A program made the translations under genes and the position numbers. From Liolophura sinensis (taxonomy: Eukaryota; Mollusca; Polyplacophora; Chitonida; Chitonidae): a stretch of 64,000 bases of DNA. Below, piece by piece: positions 57,742-64,000 of this stretch. Below the pieces are notes generated by a model that worked only from the letters and a program-made list of their open reading frames with translations, ran no database searches and was not told the DNA's origin. The first letter of the stretch is position 1; the number at the start of each line of letters is the position of its first letter. Location of the stretch: positions 11,899,386 to 11,963,385 of the forward strand of contig NC_088306.1 of the NCBI RefSeq assembly GCF_032854445.1, written 5' to 3'.

Positions 57742-59029
57742 TCCTGACCATCGTGATGGAGCTGGCTTCTAAAGGATAGGCATGAACAATGTCACACTGG
57801 ACACTGGGCAGGACATCTCTCTTCCTATTATGGTCACTTTAGAAATATAAGGAATGCCAATAGCTTTGACATCCCACAAAAACTCCACATCATTTTGTAG
57901 TCACGCCATTTGTTAAGTGAATGACAGATGTGTTGAAAGATACAGATGTCAAAAATGTGACCATCAAACCATGCAACAGACAGACAAACCAACTCAGTAT
58001 AGATCTGGATGATTTGGTGACACACATCCCTCCTATTACTGAGGTGAAAAAACATTTTTGGCTTGAAAACAAAGTCTCAGAATCTGTTTCACTTTGCTCA
58101 CAAGTGCTTTATTTTAGCATGTGATGACTTCTACAATTTGAAGGTATACATCTCAAGAACACTTCACTTCATCACAGTACAGTGTTTGGATTGAAGACGC
58201 TTTACAAAATCAGGGGAAGTAACTGTGATTTGCCCATGTGCCTGCTTGGTAGTCTCACTATAAAATCGTCAGTTACTCCAGCCAGATGTTTTTTCCTTCT
58301 ACCTCATTAGTTGACTGCAGCACTAGTATTTCTCAGGTAAAACATATAAAAATACTCTGCCAGGGAAAACCCTGTTTAGAAATTTATTCACTCCATGTGT
58401 GCAATAAAATAGTCAAACAGTGTGAAAAGGTGTGAAAAAAAATGATGGTGCTAATTATTGTGTAAATCTTTTATGTTAAATTTTTTTCCTCCTATGATTA
58501 TATGCTTATATTCTGTATCAAGCAAAAGGTTGTTGTTTATATACTGCTTATATACCATGGTCTATGTTGATGTATATACAACAAGTGCTTAAAGCTTGAC
58601 AGAGGTATATAGCGTTAAATCAGAGGTATTAAATCAGAGGTATATAGTGTTAAATCAGAGGTATCAGTCATACTTCTGGGGTCTCCGTGGCTCAGTTGGT
58701 TAGTGTGCTTGTTAACAGGTGAGAAAATCTTAACCTTATTTCGGGGATAAATCTTTTCATACTACCGTTTTTTTTTGTGGGAATACTTAAAATCATAATT
58801 TTACTTGAAAGGGAAACCTTTAGACCAGTATAGGTGAAAAGATCGTGCCCTATTTTGGGTGTGAATCCTTGACCTTTGTTGGGAGGAAACATTAACCTAA
58901 ATTGCATGGAGAATTCTTAGTAAATATATAGAGACAGTAGTCTGGTAATAGTTGTTAACTTTGATATGTATATCTTGTAATTCAATCTTCTAGCTAATTG
59001 TTCGTTCCTAAGACTTTTATGTATACCTT

Positions 59030-59345
59030 TACTTTAACCCTGTAAGTATTTGTTAACTCACAAGATTTTGTACATACCTTGACTTTAACCCTGTAAGTAT
59101 TTGTTAACTCACAAGATTTTGTACATACCTTGACTTTAACCCTGTAAGTATTTGTTGACTCACAAGATTTTGGGCATATCTTTACTTTAACCCGTAAGTA
59201 TTTGTTAACTCACAAGATTTTGTACATACCTTTACTTTAACTCTGTAAGCATTTGTTAACTCACAAGAGTTTGTACATACCTTAACTTTAACCTTGTTAA
59301 TAGTTGTTATAACTGGGTTTTTTTATATCTTTACTTTGAACTTGT
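59030..59345. repeat. ~51-bp tandem repeat in the 3' region, about 5-6 copies
   Basis: Units contain CTGTAAGTATTTGTTAACTC, ACAAGATTTTGTACATACCT and ACTTTAACC, becoming more worn to the right. Confidence 0.85.
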
Positions 59346-59577
59346 TAATATCTGTTAAATTCATTGATATATATTTTTACTTGGTGAGTTTAATACAAGT
59401 ATTATCATACTGGCATGCATATACACATAGGTGTATATGTGTTAACATCAGAAATTCCGTGTGACCATTTGCCAGCTAGTGGGCTACTTTTGGTGCTCTG
59501 GTTTTTCTTTTTTTTTGGGCTTTTTATATTATATGGGATCTCTTTATTATATTGACTACTGATGTTCTAAATGCAGT

Positions 59578-59583
59578 AATAAA
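59578..59583 (+). terminator. Candidate poly(A) signal AATAAA
   Basis: AATAAA followed within 25-50 bases by a GT-rich stretch (TTGTATTGTTTTGTACATTA, then GTGTTGTGTC), the usual arrangement of a cleavage and polyadenylation site. It is the best-placed such signal after the stop codon. Confidence 0.55.
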
Positions 59584-59605
59584 ACAAGATTTTTAGACTG
59601 GAACC

Positions 59606-60590
59606 TTTGTATTGTTTTGTACATTAGTGTTGTGTCAGCTTTGGCATCCAGTATCCATAGTAACTGTGAAAGCCATGGTAAGGTAAATGTTCAGGCTGGT
59701 ATTTCAAAAAGCAAAGCAAATAATGAGTTTAGGTTTGCATATATGTAAAGCACAACAACACAAGAGAGATGCTTCACCCTGTGTGCATATTAATTAATTA
59801 CTGAAAATTACAAAATTCATGACTTTATTTGTTTATTTATTGTCTTAACCGGTGTTTATCACTTTCAACATCATTCTGGTCATATCACAATGGTGTCTTT
59901 GTATAGCATGCTAGATCCAGTGCCTACAAATTTATAGTGCTGCCTCACTGCAATGTCGTGCTGAAGACAGTACTGGCACAAGCTGACACCAGGCCAACAA
60001 GACCAGTACGCGGGACATCACTCTTCCAAGCTGGGCTCCCAAGTGAGGTTGTACAAAGAATACCAGTGCTAAATTCGCATGACTTTGTGTCTTTGTATTG
60101 AAATCAATGTTGAGCTAAACGTTAAAGTAAATATTGTACAGAACTGAAATTTTGTGAAGTAAACAATAGCTACATTGCAAGGATACAGGGTGAAGGGGAC
60201 TGCTGTCTGAATCGAATAAGACTTTTAAAGTGAAGTAACTTATTTATAGACCTGTACATGGTGAAAGTTGATAGTTTACTCAGGACTGGCACTGCATGTG
60301 ACTGACCGACACGCCACCTGTAAAACTGACGGAGCCATTATGTGCACGGGTCAAGAATTCTAGTGTATGGTAGCGTTTATATAACTAAACACCAATCAAA
60401 CAAGTGGCAGGCATCGGCTGCTTTGCCATGCAGTTGTAACAGTGATGCAGGGTACCTCCGACTGCAAATGAGGAACTTTTGTGGAAGTGGGTCTGAAAAT
60501 GGCATTGTCCATGCAAAGTGGATGACATCTGTATAGGCACTGGGCACTGAACACAACACTCAGCCAGAGCTTAAGACATAAGTTTAGTAC
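59606..60590. other. Intergenic, no gene recognised
   Basis: About 1 kb. Positions ~59,830-60,065 may be a worn antisense SINE-like element (AGTGCTGCCTCACTG is shared with the SINE family 2 complement). Nothing else. Confidence 0.35.
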
Positions 60591-60591
60591 G

Positions 60592-60745
60592 TGCGAAGGT
60601 CTGTCAGAAACCTGCAGATGGTTGTGGGTATCCCCCGGGCTCTGCCCGGTTTCCACCCACCATAATGCTAGCCGCCATCGTATAAGTGAAATATTCTTGA
60701 CTATGGCGTAAAACACCAATCAAATAAATAAATAAATAAACATAG
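60592..60745 (+). mobile_element. SINE family 1, 3' part
   Basis: GTGCGAAGGTCTGTCAGAAA, GTTTCCACCCACCATAATGC, GTGAAATATTCTTGAC, AAAACACCAATCAAATAAAT. Head missing. Confidence 0.75.
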
Positions 60746-62980
60746 GGCTACAGATATACCACTACAGACAAACGTGACAGTGCACTGCATTTGTATTTGG
60801 CACTTAGCTCAAAAACTATTGTGTGAGCATTGAAATTTCACCCCAAAATCGTCCCTAAATTTTTAGCCAGCCCGACAGATAGACGGATAAACACCAGCAA
60901 ACAACAAGTTGTTTTAGCAGAGGTAGTCATTTTATGGAGGCTCATAATTGTCAACATACGTAGGCCTACAGGTAGGCATATACGTGCTCATGGTTTCAAG
61001 CAACTGTCGAGCATGTCTCAATACAGCACCCAGGCCTACACTTAAAAACAATACACTAAATCATTTGTAATCAAACAAGCAACAAGTTATATTTGGAACA
61101 TGCAGTCCAGATTGTTCATTTCCCAAAGAAACTCATGATTGTTGTATACGCTTGTTATATAACACTTTCTCGCTTAAAAGTCGCCTCTGTTCGAACCCAG
61201 TGATCACGGGAAAGACTTGATTGTCTCCCTTTAATTTTGGTGCTCTTTTTTGTTTTTTTATCGTTAAGTAGAAAAAGACATGTAAACGTCACGTGGGACG
61301 CGCTTGACGTCAAATTTCACTGTTTTTATGACGGAATTTTGCTAGAAAAAGAGATTTAACACTCCACTTGGAATTTTCCGTTTAAGTGAACACGAATGGG
61401 AACTTTCTGTCAAGCTGTCACGATGACGGGCGACGTACATTCTCCGAAACCGGGGGCACAGTTACTGAGTCATATGCTCACAAAGTGAAAGTAAACTGTT
61501 CAAGCTACGGTATTTTACTACCTGGTAGGCCTCCGTCTGCATTTGGCACAACCATTTGTGAAGTAAACGTTACTAGGGTTATGGTTATATTTTTTTACTA
61601 CTAAAAATAACTGTATCATGCACGTACATGTACAGATGTGCTCATGGTACACAGTGCCGGCCTATTGCTATCCTTGGCTAGCTGTGATACTGTCACAGCC
61701 CTGTCCTGTTCCATAAGCTTACCTATAACACCTCTGTACTTCCCTTGCTGGCTTCAGTATACTACTGCAGGGCACCAAATAATTTGTCTGTCCGTAGTCA
61801 TAGTCATCTCAGCATTCAATTGCAAGTAGGTGTTCCCATGTGTCATCACTAGTTAACCCACACAAGCATGAAACTATAGTAGAAATTGAATAAATTCCAA
61901 CTCCAACAGCCATGTTTGAATGCATACTCCTTACAAGTGTTCCCATGTAGCCTGTTTTTGGGCCTATGCATGGTAACCTTACATTGTAACACGTGTGCTG
62001 CATGGTTAATGCTTATAGGTAGTCCATCTAAACGGACTCGGTGTGCTATTTTAAGACAGGGCCGAACATATAATCTATTCTAACTTTCGGTGTATGCATG
62101 AGTGCTCCCACAAGAACCTCCCAAGAACATGCATCTCACATCTAAGCCCTCCTGGTTTATAAATTAAGCTTACATAAGTAGCCTACATACATGTACATGT
62201 AAGTGGATAGATGGATAAGATAACAAATTTCCCAGTTCAATTAAGAAATTAAAGTTAATTAAATCTTAGTCATTTAATTGCAATAAATCAGTTATGCATC
62301 CTGAACTGAATGCATTTGATACACATACGTGTACACTTGTTACATGAGGTAGAAAAATTTAAACAGGTGTTTTGTGTTAAGCGGTAATAGAGAGTAGGTA
62401 GGAACGGACCAAAACACACAATGTAATAAACCGCTTGTAGAATTCATCTACGTGTATAATCCAGTCGATTTTTGTTTGTTGTCCCGGTAGTTTGTTGAGT
62501 AAAGACATTTGTGTAGTAATTTATTGTTGATCAGATGAGGCCTGTGTTGGCCAAGCCATTAAGAGAGTACACGTGTATCTAGGACAGAGCCTCATGTTGA
62601 ACCCCCTTGTGCACTAGGGGTAATAAACATTGACCAAATGGGAGAGAAGTTGTAAAGTATAAAGGCTGAAGCGGAGTTATAAATGGCCTTAAGTGTCTGA
62701 TCTGATCTGGATAATCCCCGAGAGCAGCTTTTCACCAGTGATGTCACCTGGCTCAAGTGCAGCTTTTCTGAAGACTGTTTCTAAAACCTGAAAGACAGTC
62801 ATGCTTAAGTAATGTCAGAGAGTGAATACTATTTTAGGCCTACTTATTTTTTTAGTCTTAAAGGCACAATTTGGTAGCTTATATATTTCTCTCCTTCTGT
62901 AAGTCTGAATGCCCGTGCTAGACATGATATCTTCTTAGAGACAAAGTTCAATACATTCATAGCCTTGTATAGTTTTTAAT
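60746..62980. other. Intergenic region, possible promoter side of a downstream paralogue
   Basis: About 2.2 kb without a recognised exon, SINE or tandem repeat. No open frame here shows gene features. If the exon at 63,581 belongs to a second gene, its promoter and first exon could be here, but I cannot identify them. Confidence 0.4.
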
Positions 62981-62984
62981 TTAA

Positions 62985-63551
62985 AGGAGAAGAAAACTTA
63001 AAAACATGACACTATGGGCCGAGAAGAGCACATTTTTTTCTATCTGGTTTTGCCTGCTGCATAATTTTGCGAGTTTTCCTCGCCATACACGTAAAGCCGG
63101 AAAACGGCAAAGCTGGCATAAATCGCTGACTCCATCGCGTCCTCCATCTTTAACACCCTGTAATTTATCGTGGGGGTGTGTTGCCTCTCAGCCATTGAGA
63201 GTCGTTAAAACTGTCGACTTGTGTGTGTAAACTCGGAACCTACGTCCAACATTCCGGTTTCCTGATCGTCGAGCTGTACTGTTCGCTACCATCTGGGATG
63301 AAGAGTTCTACCGGAAGTGTATGAACTGCACTTCGGCGGTTTCTGATGGCAATTCTCCTCCTAAAACAGAAGACTTCAGGACTAGTTCTTAGGAAAAATG
63401 GAGTCGCCCACAGTGGATTTTGGTACTGACTTCATTTATAATTTATCAACTTGAGGTATATATTAGAATTTGTTTCATTGCATGCACCTGCGAGGAACAG
63501 CATACTGTACTCTTTTCATGGTATTTGATTGATGTTTAAATTTCTTCTCCT
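62985..63551. mobile_element. 567-bp inverted-repeat element with TTAA target duplication
   Basis: Ends AGGAGAAGAAA and, inverted, AGGAGAAGAAA, with TTAA at 62,981-62,984 and 63,552-63,555. TTAA duplication is typical of piggyBac-like and Kolobok-like transposons. There is no transposase frame, so this is a non-autonomous (MITE-like) copy. It ends 29 bp before the exon at 63,581. Relatives lie in reverse orientation before R1 and R7. Confidence 0.78.
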
Positions 63552-63580
63552 TTAATATGTAATAATTTGTTCTCTCTCAG

Positions 63581-63706
63581 AGATTGTCAGCATGGGGTCT
63601 CTCTCGTTCCCAGAAGACGATGGTGGCTTTGGGCGCCAGAATTCTCTACTGATAGATAGGGCAGTGGAGGCTGACCAACAAGACCCAAGTTTTGAAGACA
63701 TTAAAG
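63581..63706 (+). CDS. Repeat exon of a probable second, tandem gene
   Basis: Acceptor TTCTCTCTCAG, donor GTTAGT, 126 bp, phase 1-1. Reads IVSMGSLSFPEDDGGFGRQN, then SLLIDRAVEADQQDPSFEDI and KG. Clearly the same family (GRQN core, DRAV, KG end) but 5.8 kb beyond the first gene's stop codon and after its probable poly(A) site. It is most simply the start of a paralogous gene continuing past the window; a stray duplicated exon is the alternative. Confidence 0.7.
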
Positions 63707-64000
63707 GTTAGTTATTAGTTAGTTAGAGATTTAACACATATAGTTTTAATATATCAGGACTAGAAAATTGATGCATATACAGTTTGAAGTCCACTAAGCG
63801 GCCCCACCGTCTGGAAGGGTGGGGAGGGGCTGGACATGGTTAACTAGTTAACATGTTTGTTTGCTTTCTTGTCACTGGGAATCGGAAGTTGTTGCTTCAG
63901 TTCCACCTTTGAACAGGAAATACCCATGATTTGCCTGCCCCCTCTGCTGTCAAGGCTTTGATGGCAATAAGCTGGTGACAGCTAGCACTTAAATTGCTGT
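63707..64000. other. Intron or flank to the right edge
   Basis: About 290 bp after the last exon. No further exon, SINE or array is recognisable before the window ends. Confidence 0.45.

Larger units (their letters stand above)
57742..59605 (+). other. Probable 3' untranslated region
   Basis: About 1.86 kb with no repeat exon and no further splice-linked coding. It contains a SINE head scrap at ~58,678-58,712 and a ~51-bp tandem repeat, and ends at an AATAAA followed by a GT-rich stretch. Confidence 0.5.

Noticed and set aside
63399-63423. Possible first coding exon (MESPTVDF, ending in phase 1) for the second gene
   Set aside because: It lies inside the TTAA-flanked element, its donor (GTACTG) is poor and the phase match has a one-in-three chance.

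Overview
The window is eukaryotic DNA, most likely from a lophotrochozoan and probably a mollusc. This rests on short exons with GT-AG introns, two abundant tRNA-headed SINE families with tails of a kind I associate with molluscan genomes (one ends in A/T-rich AAATAAATA runs, the other in CACTCACTC-type runs), frequent ACATGTACATGT words and many intronic minisatellites. The species assignment is inference.

Positions 1 to about 59,600 hold one large plus-strand gene whose 5' end lies outside the window. Its first 45 kb is an array of 43 complete small exons (R1-R43, 84-129 bp, plus a partial exon at the left edge). Every one begins and ends in intron phase 1, and each encodes one copy of a diverged, hydrophilic ~40-residue repeat. 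Three repeat flavours recur: A (WYSSIWSRQN core), B (TGVLGRQSLQVMEG core) and C/SGQ (GGQNLQ or SGQDLQ core). All end in a KG-like residue pair at the donor. About 1,670 residues of repeat lead into ten tail exons (T1-T10, mixed phases, about 423 codons with the stop). The tail encodes two FYVE-type zinc fingers and a charged, probably helical C-terminus, with a stop at 57,739-57,741 and a probable poly(A) signal at 59,578. The two-finger arrangement recalls the yeast Pep7/Vac1 endosomal tethers and rabenosyn-5; an endosomal PI3P-binding scaffold is the likeliest role but is not proven.

The array has grown by block duplication. A recent ~5 kb tandem duplication carries R1-R4 and R6 into R7-R11. 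An older five-exon block, R29-R33, reappears as R34-R38. A type A exon followed by an SGQ exon repeats several times between R19 and R28. Decayed exon remnants sit in several introns. The introns are filled with minisatellites (units 21, 24, 26, 36, 39, 55, 74 bp and others); those with units divisible by three make long open frames on both strands that I regard as non-genic.

Mobile DNA includes about 17 copies or fragments of SINE family 1, five copies of SINE family 2, a 938-bp TA-flanked inverted-repeat element (27,307-28,244), a 567-bp TTAA-flanked inverted-repeat element (62,985-63,551) with relatives beside R1 and R7, and a fossil Penelope-like retroelement on the minus strand (about 41,280-43,140). 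From ~59.6 to 63 kb is intergenic. At 63,581-63,706 a further repeat exon of the same family, beyond the end of the first gene, suggests a tandem paralogue running off the right edge.
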